A stretch of 64,000 nt of DNA from Urechidicola vernalis (GTDB taxonomy: Bacteria; Bacteroidota; Bacteroidia; Flavobacteriales; Flavobacteriaceae): assembly GCF_031846385.1 (NCBI RefSeq), contig NZ_JAVRHV010000001.1:1116001-1180000 (forward strand). The letters are read 5' to 3'. Every line of letters begins with the position of its first letter. Position 1 is the stretch's first letter. Below the pieces are notes generated by a model. It worked only from the letters and a program-made list of their open reading frames with translations, ran no database searches and was not told where the DNA came from. This document shows, piece after piece, positions 18,473 through 26,813 of this stretch. The position numbers and the translations under genes were made by a program.

Positions 18473-19129
18473 TTATTCTTTTATCAATTCTTTAATCATT
18501 TCAATGGTCAATTCGCTTGTAGAATTTAAATTGAAATCTGCTTCATTTAGGGTATTTTTATCTCCAATTCCTATGCTTACCATACCTGCAATATTCGCTG
18601 CTTCAACTCCTGCAATGGCATCTTCTATAACCACACAATTTTCAGGCGTAGTTTTTAACTTTTCTGCCGCAATTAAAAATACTTCAGGGTCTGGTTTCGC
18701 TTTTGATACATCATTCCCATCTACAATAGCATCGAACAAATCAATCAATTCTAATTGATTCAATATTAATCGTGCATTCTTGCTTGCAGAACCCAACGAA
18801 AAAGGAATAGTTTGCTCTTTTAAATACAATAGCACTTCATGCATTCCTTCTAAAATTTCATCTTGTCCCATTTGGGTGATGTATTGTAAATAATGCTCAT
18901 TCTTATCTTGCATTATTTTTATTTTCTCTTCTTCAGGAAGATTAACACCTCCTATATTTAGCAATATTTCTAAGGAGCGAACTCTGCTCACTCCTTTCAA
19001 TAATTCGTTTTGTTCTTCTGTAAAATCAAAACCTAAATCATTGGCTAATTTTTTCCACGCTTTATAATGGTACTTTGCAGTATCTACAATTACACCATCT
19101 AAATCGAATATAAATGCTTTTTTACTCAT
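18473..19129 (-). CDS. pgmB: Beta-phosphoglucomutase
   Basis: This 218-aa HAD-superfamily protein has the nucleophile motif AFIFDLDGVIVDTAKYHY (D9 and D11), the cap-domain substrate motif LKGVSRVRSLEILL, PFSLGSASKNAR, and the metal motif KPDPEVFLIAA with VVIEDAIAGVEAA. It converts beta-glucose 1-phosphate to glucose 6-phosphate through a bisphosphate intermediate. It overlaps the transporter gene upstream by 8 bases and lies 1 base before the GH65 phosphorylase, so the three are translated from one message. The pairing with GH65 defines a phosphorolytic maltose pathway that saves ATP. Confidence 0.95.
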   Translation of the reverse strand: MSKKAFIFDLDGVIVDTAKYHYKAWKKLANDLGFDFTEEQNELLKGVSRVRSLEILLNIGGVNLPEEEKIKIMQDKNEHYLQYITQMGQDEILEGMHEVLLYLKEQTIPFSLGSASKNARLILNQLELIDLFDAIVDGNDVSKAKPDPEVFLIAAEKLKTTPENCVVIEDAIAGVEAANIAGMVSIGIGDKNTLNEADFNLNSTSELTIEMIKELIKE

Positions 19130-20495
19130 TTGTTTGATAGGTTATGGCGCTTTTATTTGTAATTAATAAATTACAAAGGCCCGCAATTATTAAACTAAAT
19201 CCTGCCACCAACATAGCGTTGATTGGAGCATCTCCCAACAATCCAGAAACAAAATTAATTCCTCCTAATGCTGCGATAATTTGTGGAATTACAATAAACA
19301 TATTAAAGATTCCCATGATAACTCCCATCTTTTTAGGATCTACCGAACTCGACAGCATGGCATATGGCATTGATAAAATACTTCCCCATGCAAATCCGAT
19401 TAAAACAAAACAATACTTAAGGTTTTCTGGTGAAATAAAGTTCATCATTAAGAAACCTATTCCTCCAAGAATTAAAGATCCCATATGAACTAATTTTCGA
19501 TTGATTCTACGTTTAGAAGTGTAAAAAACTAATATTAACGCAAAAGCCATCGAAGATAATCCGTACACTCCCATTGCAGAACCAACAAGATTTGATGATT
19601 CTTGAAATGCCGTATTCGCAATGTCAAATGCTTCTGCTTGAGCAGGCATTGTTAAATCGTAGTTTGCCTCGATAGGAGCCGGATTTTCAAAAACATGCTC
19701 TGTTAAAGCAGGGTTTGCCAAACTCCACATGGTAAAAAATGCAAACCATGAGAAAAACTGAATTACTCCTAATTTTTTCATAGTTAATGGCATGCTACCA
19801 ATATTGGCTACTATATCTTTGATAAAGGTATTTTTAGAGGCTTTCTTTTCTCTTTCAAACTCTTCCATATCCTCAGGCGGATATTCAGTAGTTGTGAAAA
19901 CGGTATATAAAATACTCACAAGAAAAACTAATGCACCTATTGCAAATGCAATTTTCACTGACATTGGCACAACACCTGATTCAGCGGAGTTGCTCACACC
20001 TAATTGAGAAATCAACCATGGTAAATTACTTGCCACCCAAGTTCCAATTCCAATAATCAATGTTTGAACAACAAATCCATAAGATCGTTGTGATTCATCT
20101 AATTTATCAGCAACCAATGCTCTAAAGGGTTCCATAGAAATATTTATGGATGCATCAAGAATCCATAAAAATCCTGCTGCTACCCATAGCGTTGGTGAGT
20201 GCGGCACAAAAAATAATGCTAAAGAACTGAGTACTGCCCCAATTAAAAAGTAAGGTCTTCTTCTACCCCACCTCGGGTGCCAAGTTTTATCACTTAAATA
20301 ACCAATAATTGGTTGTACTATCAGTCCTGTTAACGGAGCTGCAATCCACAATAATGGAATTTCTTCTTTTCCTGCCCCAAGTGTTTGAAAAATTCGGGAC
20401 ATAAAACCTCCTTGTAACGCAAATCCAAATTGAATTCCAAGAAACCCAAAACTCATGTTCCAGATTTCCCAGAAACTTAGTTTCTGTTTTTTCAT
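19122..20495 (-). CDS. Sugar (probably maltose/maltodextrin) MFS/GPH-type inner-membrane transporter
   Basis: The 457-aa protein has about 12 hydrophobic helices. The start SFWEIWNMSFGFLGIQFGFA and the loop SDKTWHPRWGRRRPYFLIGA are hallmarks of the GPH/SLC45-like sugar transporters found in Bacteroidota maltose loci. It probably imports maltose or short maltodextrins from the periplasm with a cation. It is the first gene of the minus-strand operon (transporter, pgmB, GH65, GH13, esterase, GH13, GH13). A promoter is predicted at 20600-20627, and the divergent LacI regulator lies upstream. Confidence 0.88.
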   Translation of the reverse strand: MKKQKLSFWEIWNMSFGFLGIQFGFALQGGFMSRIFQTLGAGKEEIPLLWIAAPLTGLIVQPIIGYLSDKTWHPRWGRRRPYFLIGAVLSSLALFFVPHSPTLWVAAGFLWILDASINISMEPFRALVADKLDESQRSYGFVVQTLIIGIGTWVASNLPWLISQLGVSNSAESGVVPMSVKIAFAIGALVFLVSILYTVFTTTEYPPEDMEEFEREKKASKNTFIKDIVANIGSMPLTMKKLGVIQFFSWFAFFTMWSLANPALTEHVFENPAPIEANYDLTMPAQAEAFDIANTAFQESSNLVGSAMGVYGLSSMAFALILVFYTSKRRINRKLVHMGSLILGGIGFLMMNFISPENLKYCFVLIGFAWGSILSMPYAMLSSSVDPKKMGVIMGIFNMFIVIPQIIAALGGINFVSGLLGDAPINAMLVAGFSLIIAGLCNLLITNKSAITYQTNE

Positions 20496-20599
20496 CGGTA
20501 AATATGTATTAAAATTCTATTGAACTATATTGACTGAAAGCCTTAAATTCAATGGTGTGAAGTCGAAATTTAGTAAATTGTGAAATTACTTTTGTGGGT

Positions 20600-20627
20600 C
20601 AAATATAGAAATAATTTTCTAAATCAA
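20600..20627 (-). promoter_or_regulatory. Promoter of the maltodextrin catabolic operon
   Basis: On the minus strand a TTG (20627-20625) is followed after 17 bases by TATATTTG (20607-20600), an exact TAnnTTTG. Transcription would start about 100 bases before the transporter ATG, leaving a leader of roughly that length. The promoter lies just past the 3' end of the lacI gene. Confidence 0.6.
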
Positions 20628-20633
20628 AATTCT

Positions 20634-21653
20634 TTAAACACTTTTTGTGGATTTTCTAATCTTTAAATTAGTAGACAAGACAATTTTTTGTGGCTGGATG
20701 TCTTCCTTACTTTCAATACGGTCTAATAGCAATTCTGCGGCCTGTTTTCCCATTGTAAATCCATGCTGAACCACCGTAGTTAAAGGAGGCAAAGCAAGTT
20801 GTGAAATTGGTCCATCTGTAAATCCGATCACACTAATATCTTCTGGAATCTTAAAACCTTTCTCCCGTGCAACATTCATCGCTGTAACTGCATAGACTTC
20901 ATTAACAGCAAAAATACCATCAGGCACATTTCTATCAAAAAGCTCCTCAATTTGCTCCCGAATACTTTGCTTTTCGTTTACCTCAACCATTAAATTAGTA
21001 TCCGCCTCTAACCCATGACTTTGTAATGCTTTAACATAACCTTTCTTACGAAGAGCACCTACTGTAATTTCATTTGGAGTAGTAACTAATGCAATTTTTT
21101 CACATCCAGTTTCTATAAGATGACTCGTAGCATTCATTGCTCCACTAACATCGTCAATTATAACTTTATCACAATTAAAGTCTTCATTAATTCTATCAAA
21201 CATCACCAATGGAAAATCATCTTCCAATAAGTTTTTAAAATGACTATAATCGTTTTTCCTTTGCGTCTCTTTTGATATTGAAGCGATCAGTCCGTCTACA
21301 CTACCATTGGTAAACATGTCAATATTCATCACTTCTTTATCAAAAGATTCATTTGATAAACATATCATAACATTGTACCCTCGCTTGTTTGTTACTTCCT
21401 CTATGCCTCTTATTACCATAGAAAAAAAATGATGCACAATATCAGGAACAACAACACCAATTACCTTTGTTTGTTGGTTTTGTAATCGAACCGCTAAACT
21501 ATTAGGTTTGTAATTATATAACTTGGCAAATGCTTGAATTTTCTCCCTTAAATCTTTACTTATTTCATTACTATCCTTCAACGCTTTCGAAACGGTTGAA
21601 ATAGAGACTTCAAACTCTTTTGCTATTTTCTTAAGAGTAATTTTTGGTCGCAT
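20634..21653 (-). CDS. LacI-family transcriptional regulator of the maltodextrin locus
   Basis: The 339-aa protein has an N-terminal LacI helix-turn-helix (TLKKIAKEFEVSISTVSKAL) with hinge region KPNSLAVRLQNQQ, then a periplasmic-binding-protein-like sensor domain (VIGVVVPDIVHHFFSMVIRG, MFDRINEDFNCDKVIIDD, ISVIGFTDGPISQLALPPLT). It lies between the catabolic operon and the susCDE operon. Two ACG-TTTT-CGT inverted-repeat sites upstream of susC and a palindrome inside its own promoter are candidate operators. A maltose-like inducer is inferred from context. Whether it represses or activates cannot be told from sequence. Confidence 0.92.
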   Translation of the reverse strand: MRPKITLKKIAKEFEVSISTVSKALKDSNEISKDLREKIQAFAKLYNYKPNSLAVRLQNQQTKVIGVVVPDIVHHFFSMVIRGIEEVTNKRGYNVMICLSNESFDKEVMNIDMFTNGSVDGLIASISKETQRKNDYSHFKNLLEDDFPLVMFDRINEDFNCDKVIIDDVSGAMNATSHLIETGCEKIALVTTPNEITVGALRKKGYVKALQSHGLEADTNLMVEVNEKQSIREQIEELFDRNVPDGIFAVNEVYAVTAMNVAREKGFKIPEDISVIGFTDGPISQLALPPLTTVVQHGFTMGKQAAELLLDRIESKEDIQPQKIVLSTNLKIRKSTKSV

Positions 21654-21674
21654 TATTTAATCTAGAATTCTTTT

Positions 21675-21707
21675 CAAATATAACGTTAAATTTAACAATC
21701 CCATCAA
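21675..21707 (-). promoter_or_regulatory. lacI promoter with embedded palindrome
   Basis: On the minus strand a TTG (21707-21705), 22 bases, then TATATTTG (21682-21675). Between them is the perfect 12-bp palindrome GTTAAATTTAAC (21685-21696), placed as expected for an autoregulatory operator. Confidence 0.5.
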
Positions 21708-21783
21708 TAAAAAAGAGTTAAACAATTCTATCTTATCAGATAATATATTGTACAATAAAGACAATTTACTACAATTTTACTAC

Positions 21784-21825
21784 AACGTTTTCGTGCATAA
21801 GTTATTAAAACTATAACGTTTTCGT
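21784..21825 (+). promoter_or_regulatory. Two LacI-type operator candidates upstream of susC
   Basis: The 11-mer AACGTTTTCGT occurs at 21784-21794 and again at 21815-21825, 31 bp apart (about three helical turns). Each contains the inverted repeat ACG-TTTT-CGT. They lie 125-165 bases before the susC start. A possible promoter further down (TTG at 21848) would place the sites upstream of RNA polymerase, which would fit activation. Confidence 0.6.
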
Positions 21826-21949
21826 AACCCGTTTAAATATTAAAAAATTGTTAAGAATATAATTAAGATATAGCTTCACAAGGTGAAATTCGAGATTTAG
21901 TACAATTGTTTAACTTTTAAAAACTAAAATTTATTTAATTCAAAACTAC

Positions 21950-24904
21950 ATGAAAAACTTAAGAATATTAATCGTTCTTTTTATGCTTCCAATCTTTTCG
22001 TTTGCCCAGCAAACCGTAAGTGGATCAGTTACTGAAAAATCTTCTGGTGAAGGATTACCGGGAGTCGATGTAATTATAAAAGGAACAACTCGTGGAACTT
22101 CTACAGATTTTGATGGAAACTATACCCTAGATGATGTAAATGAAGGAGATATCCTTTCTTTTTCTTTTCTAGGTTACAAAACAATCGAAATCGTTGTTGG
22201 AACGAACAACAACATTAACGTAGAATTAGAAGAAGGTTCTGAAGCCTTAGATGAAGTTGTAATTATCGGTTATGGTACTACTACTGTAAAAGATGCGACA
22301 GGTTCTATTGCCTCAGTAAAAGCGGATGACATTAATAAAGGTGCAACAGCTTCAGCAGAACAACTTTTAGTTGGTAGAGTTGCTGGTGTACAAGTTACAC
22401 AAGGCGGAGGTGCTCCTGGATCAGGAGGTACAATTCGTATTAGAGGTGGTGCTTCCTTAAATGCATCAAACAGTCCTTTAATTGTTATTGATGGAGTTCC
22501 TGTTGATAATAACGGCGTATCCGGAGCAAGAAATCCTTTAAACCTTGTTAACCCAAATGATATAGAGTCATTTTCTATTTTAAAAGATGCATCTGCAACG
22601 GCCATTTATGGTTCAAGAGCATCGAATGGAGTTGTAATTATCACAACAAAAAAAGGTAGAAGTGGCGATCTAGAAGCGAACTATAGTGGAAACGTATCTG
22701 TACATGAAAATATAGAATTTGTTGACGCCTTATCTACAACTGATTTTATTGATTATGTAAACGCAAACGGAACACCATCTGATATTGCATTATTAGGAAA
22801 CGCAACAACAAACTGGCAAGATGAAATTTTTCAAACAGCCATGGGTACAGACCATGCTTTAAGTCTTTCTGGAGGTAGCGATAGAGTTGATGTTAGAGGA
22901 TCTATAGGTTATACTAAATTAGAAGGTACTTTAAAATCATCGGAAATGGAAAGAGCAACCTATGCATTAAATATAGGTTCTAAGTTTTTTGACGATCATT
23001 TAAAGGTAGATATCAATTCAAAAGTTGCTCTAATCAACAACCAATTCGCAGATACTGGAGCCATCGGAAATGCGATTGCATTTGACCCAACGCAACCAGT
23101 TTGGAATGGATCAAAATACGGAGGATATTATGAATGGGTAGATGAAAGTACTGGGAATCCTATTACTGTTGGTGCTCCAAGAAATCCAGTTGCATTATTA
23201 GATTTAAGAGAAAATAAATCGAACGTACAACGTTTTATTGGAAATATAGTTTTCGATTATTCGTTTCATTTTTTACCAGAATTAAAGGCAAACCTAAATA
23301 TGGGTCTTGACAATTCTTCTAGTAAGGGTACAAACACCATGTCAAATGTTTCTGCAACAACAGTATTGGCAGATGGCACGAATTTAGGTAACGAGTCTAC
23401 TTATGAACAAAAGAAGGATAACAAATTAATGGACTTTTATTTTAACTATGCTAAAGACTTAGAGTCTATCAATAGTAGAGTTGATGCAACGGCTGGTTAT
23501 TCATATCAAAACTTTATTAATAAAGGCTCAAGCATCGGTAACTTACAAGACCCAACTATTTCAGAAATGTCTGATTACTACAATGAATTGAATCTTCAAT
23601 CATTCTTCGGAAGATTAAAGTATTCTTATGCTGATAAGTATTTATTAACTGTAACCTACAGACGAGATGGTTCTTCTAGATTCAGCGAAGCGAACAGATG
23701 GGGTAATTTCCCTTCTGCGGCTTTTGCATGGAAACTATTAGAAGAAGATTTTATGAATGATACTAATACCTTCTCAAATTTAAAACTTAGATTAGGATGG
23801 GGTATTACTGGACAACAAGATATTGGAAGCTTCTACCCTGCCATTCAGACTTATTTAGCAAGTACAGGTACAGCACAATATCAATTTGGCGATAGTTTTA
23901 TTCAAACTTATAGAGCAGAACCATTTAACTCAACTTTAAAATGGGAAGAAACTACAACGTATAATATTGGTGTAGATTTCGGATTCTTTAACGACAGATT
24001 AAGTGGTAGTATAGATGGATACATCAGAGAAACTGATGATCTATTAAACTTTATTCCTTTTCCAGGTGGTTCTTCATTGTCAAATGCAGGAAATGCTAAT
24101 ATAGGATCTATGAGAAACACAGGGGTTGAAGTTGCATTGAATGGAGCAGTAATTCAAACTGAAGACATGTTATTAGATTTAGGATTAAATGTCACATGGA
24201 ATGATACAGAAATCACTGGTTTAACGACTAATGATAGTGACGACTATGATGGTGTACCAACAGGAGGGTTTTCTGGAGGTGTTGGAAACACTGCCCAAAT
24301 ACATTCTGTCGGATATACTCCTAGTACTTTCTTCGTTTACCAACAAGTTTATGACGAAAATGGAAAACCATTGGAAGACGTTTATGTAGACAGAAACGGT
24401 GATGGAGAAATTACATTAGATGACAGATATAGATATGAAAGTCCTGTTGCTGATTTAACATTTGGTTTTAACACAAATTTCAACTACAAAAATTGGGACT
24501 TTACAATGTCTTGGAGAGGAAGTTTCGGAAACTATGTATATAACAATGTTGACTCTAGCTTAGGTTTCCAACAACAATTATTAAACCAAGCATTCCCTCA
24601 AGTTATTTCCAATGGTGTTGGAAATGTATTGGAAACAGAATTTGTAAATGGAGGAACAGCTAGATATTTATCAGATTACTATGTTCAAGACGCTTCATTC
24701 GCAAAATTAGATAACCTAGGAATTGGATACAATTTTGGTGGTTTGTTAGGACAAGACACAACGTTTAGACTGAATGGAACGGTGCAAAATGCATTGACTA
24801 TTACAGATTATGAAGGTATAGACCCTGAAGTTTTTGGAGGAATAGATGGAAACAACTATCCGAGACCTAGAATTTATACGTTGGGTGTTAACTTAAACTT
24901 TTAA
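21950..24904 (+). CDS. susC: SusC-type TonB-dependent outer-membrane transporter (maltodextrin)
   Basis: The 984-aa protein has a signal peptide ending FSFAQ, a carboxypeptidase-regulatory-like domain (about 22-100; VSGSVTEKSSGEGLPGVDV), a TonB-box region (DEVVIIGYGTT), a plug with the SusC signature (IRIRGGASLNASNSPLIVID), and a 22-strand-type barrel ending PRPRIYTLGVNLNF. It transports oligosaccharides through the outer membrane, driven by TonB-ExbBD. It forms a pair with SusD, 10 bases downstream. The starch-type neighbours and LacI sites point to maltodextrins as substrate. Confidence 0.96.
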   Translation: MKNLRILIVLFMLPIFSFAQQTVSGSVTEKSSGEGLPGVDVIIKGTTRGTSTDFDGNYTLDDVNEGDILSFSFLGYKTIEIVVGTNNNINVELEEGSEALDEVVIIGYGTTTVKDATGSIASVKADDINKGATASAEQLLVGRVAGVQVTQGGGAPGSGGTIRIRGGASLNASNSPLIVIDGVPVDNNGVSGARNPLNLVNPNDIESFSILKDASATAIYGSRASNGVVIITTKKGRSGDLEANYSGNVSVHENIEFVDALSTTDFIDYVNANGTPSDIALLGNATTNWQDEIFQTAMGTDHALSLSGGSDRVDVRGSIGYTKLEGTLKSSEMERATYALNIGSKFFDDHLKVDINSKVALINNQFADTGAIGNAIAFDPTQPVWNGSKYGGYYEWVDESTGNPITVGAPRNPVALLDLRENKSNVQRFIGNIVFDYSFHFLPELKANLNMGLDNSSSKGTNTMSNVSATTVLADGTNLGNESTYEQKKDNKLMDFYFNYAKDLESINSRVDATAGYSYQNFINKGSSIGNLQDPTISEMSDYYNELNLQSFFGRLKYSYADKYLLTVTYRRDGSSRFSEANRWGNFPSAAFAWKLLEEDFMNDTNTFSNLKLRLGWGITGQQDIGSFYPAIQTYLASTGTAQYQFGDSFIQTYRAEPFNSTLKWEETTTYNIGVDFGFFNDRLSGSIDGYIRETDDLLNFIPFPGGSSLSNAGNANIGSMRNTGVEVALNGAVIQTEDMLLDLGLNVTWNDTEITGLTTNDSDDYDGVPTGGFSGGVGNTAQIHSVGYTPSTFFVYQQVYDENGKPLEDVYVDRNGDGEITLDDRYRYESPVADLTFGFNTNFNYKNWDFTMSWRGSFGNYVYNNVDSSLGFQQQLLNQAFPQVISNGVGNVLETEFVNGGTARYLSDYYVQDASFAKLDNLGIGYNFGGLLGQDTTFRLNGTVQNALTITDYEGIDPEVFGGIDGNNYPRPRIYTLGVNLNF

Positions 24905-24914
24905 TTAAATTAAG

Positions 24915-26804
24915 ATGAAAAAATATTCTTTTAAAATATTATTTGCAGGTGCGTTTATATTCTTATTCTCGCTTACCTCATGTATAGATGACTTGGACAC
25001 CGTGCCTAAGGATAATGATATTACATTAGCCGAAGATCTATTTAAAGATCCTTCTGCCTATAAACAAGTTTTGGCAAAAGTTTATGCCGGTTTAGCCATT
25101 AGTGGACAACAAGGACCTGCCGGATTACCTGATATCTCGGGTATTGATGAAGGGTTTAGCCAATATTTAAGACAATACTGGTTAGCGCAAGAAGTAACAA
25201 CTGACGAAGCCATTATTGGTTGGGCTGATGGTAGTTTACCAGATTACCACAATCATAGTTGGACTGATGGAAATGAATTCATTAGAGCGTTATATGATAG
25301 AATAATTTATCAAATTACTTCTGCAAACGCGTTTTTAAGACAAACAACTCCAGATTTATTAGATGCTAGAGGTGTTGAAGGGCAATTACGTGCTGAAGTT
25401 GAATTGTATAGAGATGAAGCTCGATTTTTAAGAGCTTTGAGTTATGCGCATGCAATGGATTTATATGGAAATGTTCCTTTTGTAACGGAAGAAGATGAAG
25501 TTGGATTCATTTTCCCAGAGCAAATCAGTAGAGCAGATTTATTCACTTTTATTGAAAGCGAATTATTAGCTATTGAAAACACCTTAATGGACCCAGGAAC
25601 AAATGAATATGCTAGAGTAGATAAAGCAGGTGTTTGGTCTTTATTGGCAAAAATTTATTTAAATGCCGAAGTTTATACAAGTCAAAATAAATTTACTGAG
25701 TGTATTACTTACGCAAACAAAGTTATCAATGCTGGGTATGCATTAGAAGCAGAATACGAACATTTGTTTTTAGCAGATAACCATATGGCAAACGGTGTAA
25801 TTTTCCCTATCGCATTTGATGGGCTACGTACACAGTCTTATGGTGGAACTACTTTCTTAATTCATGCTGCTGTAGGAGGATCAATGTCTCCAGCGGACTT
25901 CGGAATTAACGGAGGCTGGGGTGGTAACAGAACTACCAGCGCTTTAGTAGATTTATTTGAGATAGACCTTGGAGATTTACAAGCAGGATTGGGCCCAGTT
26001 TCTACTTGGGGATTAGTTGGTAATGCCACTCCTAACGGATGGGATGGACCAGATGTAACTTTACATGAAACTGGAACGGCAAATGTTTTTGAAACTTTTG
26101 TTACTCTTACAGATGGAGAGTGGAAAATTAGAGAGAATAATGACTGGACTAACAACTTTGGAGATACAGGTGCTGATGGCACTTTAGAACCCGGAGGAGA
26201 TAATATGGTTGTTTCTGCTGGAGCATATAAAATTACAGTTGATTTTAATGCGAATACTTATACAATTGCCCCTATTGGAGATGGAAGAGCTTTATTCCAT
26301 ACAGATGGGCAGAATAAAGAGATTGAAGATGTTTCAACATTTACGGATGGATATGCTATTACCAAGTTTAAAAACGTAGATAGAAATGGCGTACCAGGAG
26401 CTGATTCTTCTGGAAACTTTACAGATACAGATTTCCCATTATTTAGATTGGCAGATATTTATCTAATGTATGCAGAAGCTGTACTACGTGGAGGTGCTGG
26501 CGGTAGTGAAGGAATGGCCGTAACTTATTTTAATGATATTAGAATGAGAGCAGGAAACCCTGAAACTGTAAGTTCATTAGATTTAGATTTAATCTTGGAC
26601 GAAAGAGCAAGAGAATTATATTGGGAAGGACATAGAAGAACTGACCTTATTAGATATGGTAAATTCTCTGGAGGCGATTATGTATGGCCTTGGAAAGGTG
26701 GTATTGCAGAAGGAACAGCAACTCCAGGTCATTTAGACTTATACCCTATTCCAGCTACTGATTTGAATGCAAATCCAAATCTTACTCAAAACGCGGGCTA
26801 TTAA
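24915..26804 (+). CDS. susD: SusD-type glycan-binding lipoprotein with an internal SusE/F-like starch-binding module
   Basis: The 629-aa lipoprotein (lipobox LTSC, C23) has the SusD helical fold: TPR-like segments (RDEARFLRALSYAHAMDLYG, residues about 166-185) and the C-terminal RagB/SusD part (FPLFRLADIYLMYAEAVLRG, LDERARELYWEGHRRTDLIR). It is roughly 90 aa longer than usual. The excess is residues about 362-454 (TWGLVGNATPNGWDGPDVTL to FNANTYTIAPIG), which closely matches the repeated modules of the next gene. The insertion is in frame and the fold resumes after it. SusD caps the SusC barrel and binds glycan at the cell surface. Confidence 0.95.
   Translation: MKKYSFKILFAGAFIFLFSLTSCIDDLDTVPKDNDITLAEDLFKDPSAYKQVLAKVYAGLAISGQQGPAGLPDISGIDEGFSQYLRQYWLAQEVTTDEAIIGWADGSLPDYHNHSWTDGNEFIRALYDRIIYQITSANAFLRQTTPDLLDARGVEGQLRAEVELYRDEARFLRALSYAHAMDLYGNVPFVTEEDEVGFIFPEQISRADLFTFIESELLAIENTLMDPGTNEYARVDKAGVWSLLAKIYLNAEVYTSQNKFTECITYANKVINAGYALEAEYEHLFLADNHMANGVIFPIAFDGLRTQSYGGTTFLIHAAVGGSMSPADFGINGGWGGNRTTSALVDLFEIDLGDLQAGLGPVSTWGLVGNATPNGWDGPDVTLHETGTANVFETFVTLTDGEWKIRENNDWTNNFGDTGADGTLEPGGDNMVVSAGAYKITVDFNANTYTIAPIGDGRALFHTDGQNKEIEDVSTFTDGYAITKFKNVDRNGVPGADSSGNFTDTDFPLFRLADIYLMYAEAVLRGGAGGSEGMAVTYFNDIRMRAGNPETVSSLDLDLILDERARELYWEGHRRTDLIRYGKFSGGDYVWPWKGGIAEGTATPGHLDLYPIPATDLNANPNLTQNAGY
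25998..26276 (+). repeat. SusE/F-type module inserted inside susD
   Basis: These bases encode about 93 residues homologous to the three modules of the downstream SusE/F-like protein. Shared residues include W-G-x-VG-xATPNGWDGPD, DGE-x-K-x-R-x-NN-x-W, NFGDTGADGTLEPGGDN and AG-x-Y. The DNA around the TPNGWDGPD segment is also very similar to module 2 of that gene. Confidence 0.85.
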
Positions 26805-26813
26805 TTTTTAAAA

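Noticed and set aside
22270..22605. Antisense frame inside susC, and similar long antisense frames elsewhere
   Set aside because: They lie fully opposite strongly conserved genes, have no promoter or known domain, and are expected by chance from codon bias.
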